This document shows positions 38,685 through 49,700 of a stretch of 64,000 nt of DNA, piece by piece; positions within the stretch are counted from its first letter, which is position 1, and every line of letters starts with the position of its first letter. The stretch lies in assembly GCA_000697335.1 (NCBI GenBank), contig JNEM01010494.1, positions 62,001 through 126,000 of the forward strand. Reading direction: 5' to 3'. A program made the position numbers and the translations under genes. The notes under the pieces are model-generated. The model was not told the origin of the DNA and searched no databases. It saw only the letters and a program-made list of their open reading frames with translations. This DNA is from Conidiobolus incongruus B7586 (taxonomy: Eukaryota; Entomophthoromycota; Entomophthoromycetes; Entomophthorales; Conidiobolaceae).

Positions 38685-39847
38685 ATGACTAAAATTATTA
38701 AAGTTGAAAAAATTATTATTTATCCTGTCAAATCTTGTAAAGGGATCGAGTTAGATCAATGTCAAGTTACCGAAAGTACTCAATATACTTAATAACTAAT
38801 CAATATATATTGACTTAATTCTTTATTCCATAGACGGCTTTGAATTGGATAGAAAATATGTAATTATAGATAAAAATGATAAAATGATTACTGGAAGAAC
38901 GTACCCTAAAGTAAATGGTATCTTAAAAATACTGATATCGATTTTGACTGGTACTATTTTTTAGACTGTCATTATTGAAACTAAAATTATTGAAAACAAT
39001 AATGAAACTTTTGTTCAGTTATCTTATGAAGACTTTGAACCTTTGTTATTAACCACCGATATCAGGTAACTTGAATATTGTTTTTAGTAGTATATTGTGA
39101 TTAAGTGAAATATAGTAAAATAAAAATAACAACTGATAAAACTATCGTTAAAATTTGGAATTACGAAATCAATGGCTATTATATGGGGGATGAAGCTGCC
39201 AATTGGGTTTCTAAAGTGTTGGAAACTGAAGCTAGGATCTTTATGAAGGCTGAAGACGCTCGCAAACCTGAAGATATTGAATTAGATCATTTGGAATTTG
39301 TTCCTAAAGTATATTAAAATATATGTATTATATTGGCATTGATTGATATTGATATTTGTCTAGTTTAATTTTGCTGATAAATTTCCATTCAACTTTGTAT
39401 CTCATAGCTCAATCGACAGCTTGAAAAAAGAACTCCCCTCAGATGAATTAAAGCAATCAGTTAATGCTAATAACTTTAGACCAAATTTGATATTGAGTGG
39501 ATCTGATCCATATGAAGAAGATCATTGGTCAAAAATCCAAATTGACAATGTGAAATTCCAAGGAGTTGAGCCTTGTTCGAGATGCACTTTCCCAAATGTC
39601 AATCCCGAGAATGGAGTTGCACATCCCACTGAGCCTTCAAAGACATTGATGAAGCACAGACGAGTGTATCCTAACATTGCTCGATTCAAATCATTTATAG
39701 GCGCTCATTTTATCCATTCATCTCAAGGTAACTGACTTTTATTGGTTTGAGTGTTAATATATCTAATATTCCTTATTTATAATAGGTATTGTGAAAGTGG
39801 GAGATATTATCACAATTCATTCAGTTGAAGATCGCAGTCCTAAATAG
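38685..39847 (+). CDS. MOSC-domain molybdenum-cofactor protein, mARC-like
   Basis: Six exons (38685-38775, 38834-38910, 38965-39065, 39116-39308, 39364-39727, 39786-39847) join in phase to 295 residues. The N-terminal MOSC beta barrel starts IIIYPVKSCKGIELDQCQVT and continues NGFELDRKYVIIDKNDKMIT. The catalytic MOSC domain has NNFRPNLILSG, then EPCSRCTFPNVNPENG, in which the first Cys aligns with the molybdenum-ligating Cys of mARC (CSRC...V-D-P-x-T-G), then EPSKTLMKHRR, and it ends GIVKVGDIITIHSV. mARC enzymes reduce N-hydroxylated compounds with cytochrome b5 and its reductase. Exon 4 must begin at 39116, since the nearer acceptor at 39105 runs into a stop. No clear N-terminal membrane anchor or presequence, unlike animal mARC. 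It converges on the gene at 39946 with 98 bases between. Confidence 0.87.
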
Positions 39848-39945
39848 CTTAACATGCATATCAATAAATTGTATAATGCAATATTAACAATTAATTTTAT
39901 TTAAACTTCAATTAATATTCTCTAATCAATTAATTATATATATAA

Positions 39946-40871
39946 TTATGGGTCAATTTTAACTTCAATACTAAACGCTGAACTTGTATCGAATTCCTCT
40001 AAGGTGGATCTAACACGATTAATGTCATCCATTTTTTCTTTTCCTACAATCTTCAATCTAATTAAAATCATAAAGAGAGTAGACACTATGCTTAGGAATA
40101 TCATCCCACTGATAAGTGGTGGAGGCGCTTCATAGATACGATGCCAGCCTACTTGATTGAACTGAACATAGCCAAATTCGACTCCTAGATCAATACCATG
40201 GAATATTAATTCTACCCCATTCCAATTGATGCAGACCAATATCGCCCAATCTTTGAAGCTTAAGCCTATCATCATCCCACAAATGCCCAAGCATATTGTG
40301 AACACTGTCCTTGCTAGAGGATAAGAGATGATTCCCATGCGAATAATAGCCATTCCGATGAGTAGCCCAGAGAGAAGAGAAATTTGAGCTATGATTATCA
40401 TTGGCTTTTTATACGCGAAATACGCACTAATTACACCAATTACGAAACAGCATGATATCAAAGATAATTTCCAATAAAACCACTGGTTTTCGGCAAAATT
40501 AATCAGTTGACTTGCAATCAATATCAAAAAGAAAGCTATCGATAAAGTAAATATATGAACAATTATATATAATATAGCAAATTACCACATCCAAAAGCAC
40601 CCATTATCATTAGTTTAATCTTCAGCCATTTTTTCATTGGAAAAATTAAAAACAGGCCAAGTATTGCGAAAATGCCTCCACATACATTTTCATAAGTGTC
40701 TTCTAATTCCTCATAATTTTGCCTACCTAGAATGATGTAAATATGAGCGATAGTATTATTACAGAGAAGATAAAGTATATCACCTATGTTAGAAGCATTA
40801 TCCCATCCTTTACCATCGTTAATACAATATATTCTCGCTACATAAACTAAATAAATAATTAAAAATTCCAT
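39946..40871 (-). CDS. Multi-span membrane protein, DUF4203/TMEM198-like
   Basis: Two exons (40871-40586 and 40535-39946) give 291 residues. A short hydrophobic N-terminus (MEFLIIYLVYVARIYC) looks like a signal peptide or first membrane segment. About seven hydrophobic helices follow, several Gly-rich: GGIFAILGLFLIFPMKKWLK, IKLMIMGAFGCGAFFLILIA and FTICLGICGMMIGLSF. Helix-basic loop-Gly-helix repetition of this kind is typical of DUF4203/TMEM198 proteins, whose activity is poorly known. The C-terminal 40 residues are hydrophilic and charged (KEKMDDINRVRSTLEEFD), presumably cytosolic. Family assignment is by pattern, not by a strict motif. A GC-richer patch at 41040-41260 is a candidate promoter. 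Confidence 0.65.
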
Positions 40872-41549
40872 AATTCAAATTTATTGAATTATGATATGTT
40901 GAAATAAATTAATATTAATTTATTATTAAACTTAAATGATAGAATCATTGAGTCAATGGTGGTATTTATACAAGAAACTATTTTGCATTGATGATATTAT
41001 TATTGAATAAATGCTTTCTTATTAGTTAAATTAGAATTAGATTCATTTGTATCGGCTGAGCTTACCTTGGTTGAATAAAATTTAGTAATTGATTGAAAAC
41101 CACTCTCACCTTCCACTATCCTATTAAGTTAAATTTCATTTCAACCCAGTTTCATGTCCATCAATAATCCAATCAAATCATCTATTTCAATGCCACTCTA
41201 TAGGCTCTTATCATTATCCAATTCTTGATGCTAAAGACTATCCTTTCAGTACTTTCCTCCTAATCCTAATAATAGAATATATTAATTAGACTGATAATAA
41301 TTAATAATGTAATTTCTTAGTTACCATACCCAGAATTTCCATTGATTTTCAGCATATCTATCAATATTTAATCAAGTTCTTGATAAAATATCACTTGCAA
41401 CACAAATACTTGAATATTATTCTATAAAAGTATTTAATTCCCAACTATATAACATTATACATACTAATATTTTTTGATTCAATATAAATAATTCTTATTA
41501 TATTTTTCCACCAAAATACAAAAATAGGTTAGTATCTCATCAAGATACT
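40872..41549. other. Intergenic, upstream of the DUF4203-like gene
   Basis: Moderately GC-rich from about 41040 to 41260, probably promoter and 5' UTR of the minus-strand membrane-protein gene. No coding sequence recognised. Confidence 0.45.
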
Positions 41550-42800
41550 TTAGTTATTATGATAAAACTGGAAAAGCTGGAATTATAAAAACTCTAGGTG
41601 GATTTATTCTTTGACTTATAAGATTAAATATATTGTTAATTAAAAAGGCAATAATATCAAATTTTAAAAATACTAATAATATTATATAAAAATCTATTTA
41701 AAAAACCAAAAAATAAAGTTTTGAGTATATTTGATATTTTTAAATTTTTTGGAATATTATATTAATTTGGATATTAGATAAAAGCTTAAATATCAATATT
41801 TTAATACTTGAATTTTATTGAATATATAGGTATATTCATTTTAAAGTTATTATTTCTATGAAATTTAATTTATAATTATAAATTTATATTTTTTATTTAA
41901 TATCATTATAAAAATATTTCATTTAAATAATAAAATATAACTTAATATAAGAATTTAAAAACTAAATTACTATGATTGGTAATTTTGATATAAGAGAATA
42001 TAATAATTATATTTATCATATAATAAAAGCATATCTAATAAACCAAATTAAATTTATTAGTAACTATACAATTAAGAGTATTTTTAATTTTTTAAATTAA
42101 AAAATATTAACTCATATATTAATGATAATGAAGCAAGATATAAAGTTAAAAATATATATTTAATTGATAAAGAGTTATATAAACTATTATAAATTAAAAA
42201 ATATTATATTTTAAATATTTATAAGAGAATAAATATAATATAGATAATATCAACTTTATATATTGAAAAATAAGTAATTTCTAGATATTCAAATTATAAA
42301 CAAATATTATATAAATGAATAACTATTAAAAAATTTAATTATATATTTTTGAATTAAACGAGAAAGTTTTTTATATATAGTTATATTTTAATAATATTCA
42401 AAATTAACACTAAAATAGCATATTTAAATGAAATATTAATAAAATAATTATTATAATATATTATTTATTGATTGGATAATTTATTGAAAATATTAAGAGT
42501 TTATTGATTTTTATTATAATTATACTAAGCCAAATAATATTTAAAAAATTTTATAATAGAAATTAATATAATATAAATAAAGATCTAAATAAATCATAGA
42601 TAATGGAATTATATATATATATATATATATATATATCAAAAATATATCAAAAAAATATTCAATTATATTATATTTTTAGTTTCTTATATTTGTTATTAAT
42701 AAAATATTAAGAGTATCTAACTTATATTGAATGAATTTTAATCATTAATAGAATATCAAAATAATATCTTTTAGATTAAAACAAAGCTTAGTAAAAAGTA
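41550..42800 (+). mobile_element. Decayed Ty1/copia-like retrotransposon remnant
   Basis: A block almost devoid of G and C, even by the standard of this window. In plus-strand translation, short blocks still resemble copia pol: an integrase-core-like stretch at about 41960-42150, and at about 42395-42435 a stretch with the spacing of the copia reverse-transcriptase block around V-K-T-A-F-L-N-G. The element is thoroughly broken, with dozens of interruptions, and no LTR pair is visible, so its ends are uncertain. The decay is almost wholly towards A and T and looks old, as after cytosine methylation and deamination or a RIP-like process. A (TA)n run lies inside at 42609-42636. Identification rests on weak similarity. 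Confidence 0.4.
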
Positions 42801-43833
42801 AATAAAAATACTTGATGCAAGGTGATTATATATAATTAACTACACATAACCAAGACTTATGAAAATTGTTAATATTTGTATATATAACTTAAATTAAAAA
42901 TGACTATGAAATCTCCATAAAACGATATAAAGGAAATTTAAGATAACAATATAATTAAAAGTATATTCCTTCATCATTTAAAAACTAATCAAGCCGGACT
43001 TCCAGATTTGGTATTGAGAATCATCTCTTTGAGGTCTCCAGACTTGACCAGAACTTATGAATAGGTATTCAAATTTGAATAACTTTGCATGAGTTTAGAA
43101 CTATAAACCATTATAAAACAATTATGTTAATGAAAAAACTAATGGATAAGATTTATCCAACTTTGATCAATAGCTATACCATGCTTAGAGGTATTGATAT
43201 GGTTAATATGAGCTATATTTTTATATAGTTTAAATCACAATATATTATAAGGTCAGTGCTATAATTTCTATTCAAATTATCTAGATCTATAAAATCTTTT
43301 TTATCCATACCGATTTTATTTAAAATTTGTATTATTCAGTAAATGGATTAAAATTAATGACAATTGTTATTATATGCATCAGTATAAAACAATGCAATAC
43401 ACTCAAATATGTACACTATCTTTTTATTCAACTTCCAATAAAAGCATATACCATATAGTACTCCTATTAAATAAGTCATTTCGATTTAATGATTAATCAT
43501 TATTTAAAAACTACTAAGGTTAAATGATTTCTAAGCTTTATAAATAGTCCAAAATAAATATATTTAATTAAAAATAATCTATAATTAATTAATATCAAAA
43601 ATTAAGAATTGTTTTTGTTAGTTTAATACTTCTGCTGGATTGATAATTTATAAAATAATCTTAATAATATATATAGTGTTGAATGATTATATATTGCTAA
43701 AAAACTAGATCAAAATAATTATTTATTTTTAAATTTGAAACATTAAGAGCTAATAAAAATAATGATTATTATATTTGTTTAAATCTTTGATCACACTAGC
43801 ATGTTCACTCATATCAATAAAATTAAAGTATAA
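42801..43833. other. AT-rich intergenic spacer
   Basis: Follows the copia-like remnant and could contain more of it. A GC-richer patch at about 42985-43060 carries AGGTCTCCAGAC (43032-43043), the inverse of a sequence at 37027-37038. No gene seen. Confidence 0.45.
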
Positions 43834-44962
43834 TTAAAAATATTCGTTTTTAAATCCAAAATTATTTATGACTGAGCTAAATCCATTTGTGCTATGCGCT
43901 AGTGGTCTGAAAGGGTTATTTACTTCAATTTCAGTTTGATCTGTTTCTATGCTATTTCTGCTACTCAAAACAATGTTATTTCTTTTCAATTTTTCACAAT
44001 AAGCCTAAAATAATTTTAGATACTGAATTTAATATTTATTCATTAATTACCTGTAGTTTTAAAAATTGCTTATTTTTATCTATAAATTGTAATGAGAGCT
44101 GATTGATCTTTTGCTTATCATTATTTCTTTGTTCAATAAGCTCTAAATAATGTTAGTGCATTCAAACTTAAATTACTCTAATTCAAATCAGTTTCAACTA
44201 TATTAATATAAATATGACAAATGAAATATTATCAAACTTTAAACTGTATTATTTCATAATGTGACATAAATTAAATACAATTTAATACAATATTTTTGAC
44301 CTGAGATTATTCGATTGAATTAGAGTATTGAATAATATATTACCATTAATTTTTATTTTCAACACTAAAAAGCAAGAATTAGAATTGGATACAATGGTAT
44401 ATTATTATTGTACTAGTTATTTCATCATTAGCAGAGTTTATAACCTGTCTGATTTTTTGATGGAGAATATTTCTCTTATCTTTAAGATTTTGACTCAGTA
44501 ATTCTTGAAAATATAATTCTTGAGATAGTTGATAATTCCAAAATGCAAGACCTTTTGAGCAAATTTCTATAATTGTTTCTGGAGTAAATCCCGCTAATAT
44601 TGACTAAAATTACTTAGATAACTGGATATATACGTATATAGTTGGCTTACTGATTTGAAAGATTCTGATGGATTTAAATCAGTCATTACCACATCCTCTC
44701 TATTAAGTTCATTAGTTGTATGTGAAAAATATAGTAATTTTTCAAACCTATGCGCTAGTTGTGTTTCACAAGCTGGACAAACTGAGGCTTTAGAAAATGC
44801 AATTTGTGCACAATTTAAACAAAAAATATCTAAGGTGAATTATTAATAGTAAATAAAGCATAATATGTGATTATTACGAGAACAGCTAGTAACACATGCT
44901 TTAACTAAATATGTCAACTGTTTACGACATTTAAGATTGTTGCATTTTAAAGATTGATCCAT
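43834..44962 (-). CDS. HEI10: HEI10/CCNB1IP1-type RING protein (meiotic crossover E3)
   Basis: About 240 residues in six or so exons. The N-terminal RING starts MDQSLKCNNLKCRKQLTYLV, continues ACVTSCSHIFCLNCAQ, and closes ASVCPACE. Then comes the HEI10-specific segment TDLNPSESFKS-SILAGFTPE and IIEICSKGLAFWNYQLSQE, which matches the family's S-P-S-E-x-Y-K-A...L-A-G-L-x-P-E and A-L-x-F-W-x-Y-Q. A long coiled coil follows (ELIEQRNNDKQKINQLSLQF, IDKNKQFLKLQ), and a Ser/Asn-rich tail with NPFRPLAHST. HEI10/Zip3 proteins mark recombination intermediates on the synaptonemal complex and promote crossovers by SUMO/ubiquitin ligation. The short exon at about 44344-44364 (MLKIKIN) is placed by phase only. 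Its presence indicates a meiotic programme in this fungus. Confidence 0.87.
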
Positions 44963-46759
44963 GTTTTCAACTATTGAATCAATTTCAATAGAGTGGGTTT
45001 ATATATGTTAAAAGTAAACTGATTCATGATGATTTGCTATTATGACTCATTGGAAATAAAATATGATTTAATATTTTATATATAACTATGTTCATTTATT
45101 AAATGCAAAAAATGAACAAAATTAAGATATTCAACTCTTTCATTTTATACTTTTAAGTATTTTAATAGATATTGCATCTAATAATTAATTGAAATATATA
45201 TTGATAATGGATATGTATTCATCCATGCTACTTAATAAATATTATAATTTTCTAATAATATCATGATTCTATTTTGAAGAAGTTAACATGTACATCAAAA
45301 TTATAGTATCACTTGTATTTATATATTACTATAAAAAGGGACCAATTCCAAATTAAATTAGCTATTAAAAATTTATTTTTTATAAATATTTTTGAATATA
45401 TTAATATTATTATTTTTTATTTTTATTGTTAAGATTTAAATTGTTTAGAACATTGATATCAATAAATGTTATACATTGCAATTTCAATCAATTTACAATG
45501 ACTACATATTTACCATTAGAGAATTATTATGATTGATGATGAATTGTGGGTGATTAATTTCCATTTTCTAGTGAGCTAAATTTCAAAAATATCAAGTGAT
45601 TCATAATATCAGAAAATATGAATAAATCTGATCTATTTTCTGAATGGCAACATTAGTAAGCTTGTAGTAATAAAAGCGATAGAATTAACTATTTTTTGAT
45701 TAAAATGTATATATAAAAATATTTAGATATAATTTTGATTAGCATTGTATAAATCAGTCGTGTGAATATATTAACATCAGAGAAATATATAATTTAATGT
45801 TCATAACTACTATCAATATTTTACATTATTCTGATTCTAGTGCTCAATGAAATCATAGTTTTTATCTTTAAAGTAATAAATTTAAAAAATTATCAACTTA
45901 TATCAGGTATATATGTGAATAATTTATAAAAGGCGTTACCATTTTAAAAATATAGACTTTGATAATTCTATATTGATTATATTTATCAAAGCTATAATTC
46001 TAATAACTATTATCAACATATCTATTTATTAGTTTCATTTTTACTTACAATATAACTATATTGCTCAAATTTCCATTAATTTTCTCATCTAATTAAATAT
46101 TGTACTAAATCGAATTGAGAGATTTAATTATAATGGGTAATACCTTTTGCAGAATGACTCATATTGAATAAATGTAAAATCATTTGATTTAAATTTCTTG
46201 ACACTTTTATTACTATTTACTTTAAAACTGGAGATCATATTACATTTTGTAATATATGTGTTGGTCCTACTTAGAATATAAATTAAGTAGCAATATGTTT
46301 TATTCTTTACTATTGGAACCAAACTACATCCAAAACAATAATTATATAATTGTTATAATTGTTATATTTTGTGATATAAACACTAGTAAACTTGAAATTC
46401 ACCTTTAATTTTTTAAATAATATATTTATATTTTATAGAGCATATTTCAATTAAAATTGAATATATTCTATATATTTGTTGATTTTAAAATGTCAATTAA
46501 AGAAATTAAGAATTAAACTCGTGCATTTTGAGTTTACCATTCTTCAATTAATGGTTCAATATATTTGGCTTATAATACACAATCGCTCATTTTCATATCA
46601 AAAGTTATGTTATAGAAAATTATGATACAAAAATTTGTCAAGTACAGATTTCATAAGAAAATTTGTATTGGATCTAAATGACCTCAAATGATATAACAAA
46701 AGATTGAAATGGTTTATTTGAAATTATATTGTCTTAAAATATAATCATATTTTATTGTT
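44963..46759. other. AT-rich intergenic spacer
   Basis: About 1.8 kb. A minus-strand frame at 46128-46322 is AT-driven and unlike any protein I know. No RNA gene or repeat of note. Confidence 0.55.
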
Positions 46760-49700
46760 TTATTCTTTCAATTGAGATAAATATTGATTCCATCCTTTGA
46801 CTTCAACATTGGGTGTACCATCGGATTGGATTGGATACTTGGAAATCGCTTCAGCAAATAGAGATGCCAAATTTGATTGATTGATCAATGGAATACCAAT
46901 ATCAACAGCTGAACGACGAATCAAATACCCAAGGTAGCTGTTATCTTCACCAATTCCATTCGACTCTTTCTTTTGTTCAACAAGTTGTTGTATAGATGGA
47001 GCACCAATAGGTTTATCTCGAGAAAAGTCCATTACCATGTCAATTCCATTCTCTTTTAACACATCTCGGATCTTGTTATTCAAAAGTAATGGATTTCGCT
47101 CTTCTGATAATGAAGGGAACGAAACTAATTTAATATCTAAATCAGGGAATTTGTCTTTGATAGCATCATAAATATACTGATTCCAAACGACTACTTGTAA
47201 ATTGGCAACTTCTTTGATCAAGTTGGCTACTCGTGTTACAACCTTCAAAGGAGCATGCTCATCTCCAGAACTTATTAAAACGGCCTGTTTTGGAAGCTTA
47301 AAGCCAGTAGTAGATTGAATTGCAGCCAAGTAGGCCTCATGTTTATCTTTACCAAAGCATGCAACCTCTCCAGTTGATGCCATTTCGACTCCCAAAAATG
47401 GATCGGCGCCCTGAAGACGTGTCCATGAGAATTGAGATGCTTTGACTGCTTGATAAGGGTACTCTTTGTTCATTAAATTGATGGGCTCAATGTTTGAAGT
47501 TGAAGTCATCGCTTGAGCTGCAGTATCAATGAAATTATGATTCAAAACCTTGGAAACAAATGGGAAGGATCTGGAAGCACGTAAGTTACATTCAATTACT
47601 TTCAATTTCTCGTCCGAATCCTGAGTGCCTTCCTTGCGAATGATCTGCATGTTAAAAGGACCTGTAATATCGAAGGCTTTAGCCACTTTTTGAGCAATTT
47701 CGTATATCTTATCCTTTGTTTGTTGAGGTAAATCCTTAGGAGGAAGCACTAGAGTGGCATCTCCTGAATGCACACCAGCAGGTTCAATATGTTCAGAAAT
47801 AGCATGGCACAGCACATTTCCTTTTTGTGCAACACAGTCAACATCGATTTCTTGGGAGTTTTGCTCAAATTTAGTGATAACAACGGGATGTAATGGTGAA
47901 ACGTCAGTAGCAAGAGATAAAAATCGATCTAAATCCTCTGGAGTATGGGCTACATTCATAGCAGCTCCAGAAAGTACGTAAGATGGACGAACCAAGACAG
48001 GATAACCTACTTGATTGGCAAATTCAAAGGCTTGTTCAGTTGTTGTCAATTCTTTCCAAGCTGGTTGATCGACCCCTATTTCATCCAAAGTCTTTGAGAA
48101 TTTATATCTATCTTCAGCTTGATCAATCATAACAGGACTGGTTCCTAAAACATTGGCTCCGATATTGTGCAAAGAAAGTGCAATATTTTGAGGTAACTGA
48201 CCGCCCACGCTAACAATAACACCTTGGGCTTGTTCTCGTTCATAAATGTCTAATACCCTTTCTAGACTTAATTCATCAAAATATAATCGATCACATTCAT
48301 CAAAATCGGTGGATACAGTTTCTGGATTGTAATTCAACATGACTGTTTTGTGACCCATTTTACGAAGAGCTCGAATGCAGCTCACGCCACACCAATCAAA
48401 TTCGACAGAAGACCCAATTCGATAAACTCCGGATCCCAAGACCATAGTACCTTTGTCTTTAAACTCAATATCGTCTTGAGAAGCATTGTAGGTAGTATAT
48501 AGATAATTGGTATGTGCAGGAAACTCTGCTGCTAGAGTATCGATTCGTTTGACTAATGGAATGATACCATAACTTTTCCTCAGTTGACGGACATCTAATT
48601 CATTAACTATAGCATTTGGTTTAGATAATCGATGTGCGATTTGTAAATCAGAAAATCCCGATTTTTTAGCCTGTTCCATAAGATCTTTAGGCAACGTATG
48701 AATGTTATGTTGAGATAATTGATTATAAATCTTGTATAAATTTTCTAACTTGTATAAGAACCATCGATCTATTTTGGTAAGACTGTGAATTTTTTCAACG
48801 TCATAGCCATGTTCAATCATTGAGTTTATCACCCCAAAAAGACGACGATCAGTAGGATTTGATAAAAACTCGTTTAACACAGGATCATCTGCCTTATCCA
48901 AAGATTTTTCAGTGATCGATTTGTATAAATTTTTCATGGGATGGAATCCAAGAAAAGCAGGATCAACCATTCGAATAGCTTTCTGTAAACTCTCTTCAAA
49001 AGTTCTGCCAACTGCCATCACTTCACCCACACTCTTCATACTGCTTCCAACGTGTCGATCTACTTGACTAAATTTGGTCAAATCCCAACGAGGGATTTTA
49101 GTAACCACATAGTCTAGAGAAGGTTCAAAGCATGCAGTAGTAGTTTTGGTCACTGAGTTCTTTAATTCTGGCAATGTATATCCCAAACCAAGTTTAGCAG
49201 CTACAAATGCAAGAGGGTATCCAGTTGCTTTAGATGCTAATGCACTACTGCGACTTAATCGAGCATTCATTTCTATTACTTTGTATTCCAAGCTGTATGG
49301 ATCTAAAGCATATTGGACATTACATTCACCAACAACGCCCATATGGCGAACGATAGCAATCGCGGCAGTTCGTAATAAATGATATTCTTCGTCAGAGAGA
49401 GTTTGAGATGGAGCAACAACAATAGAATCTCCTGTGTGAATGCCTAATGGATCAAAATTTTCCATATTACATACTGTAATACAATTATCGGCAGCATCTC
49501 GAACAACTTCGTATTCTACTTCTTTCCAGCCTTTCATTGATTTTTCCACAAGAATTTGAGGACTCAAACTTAATGATTTACTGGCTAAACTGGTTAATTC
49601 TTCTGGATCATTTGCAAAACCAGATCCTAAACCTCCTAAAGAGAATGCAGATCGAACAATAATGGGATACCCAATTTCTTGAGCAGCTTTTAAAGCATCA

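Noticed and set aside
46128-46322. 64-residue minus-strand frame downstream of HEI10
   Set aside because: Low complexity and spacer-like; no similarity recognised.
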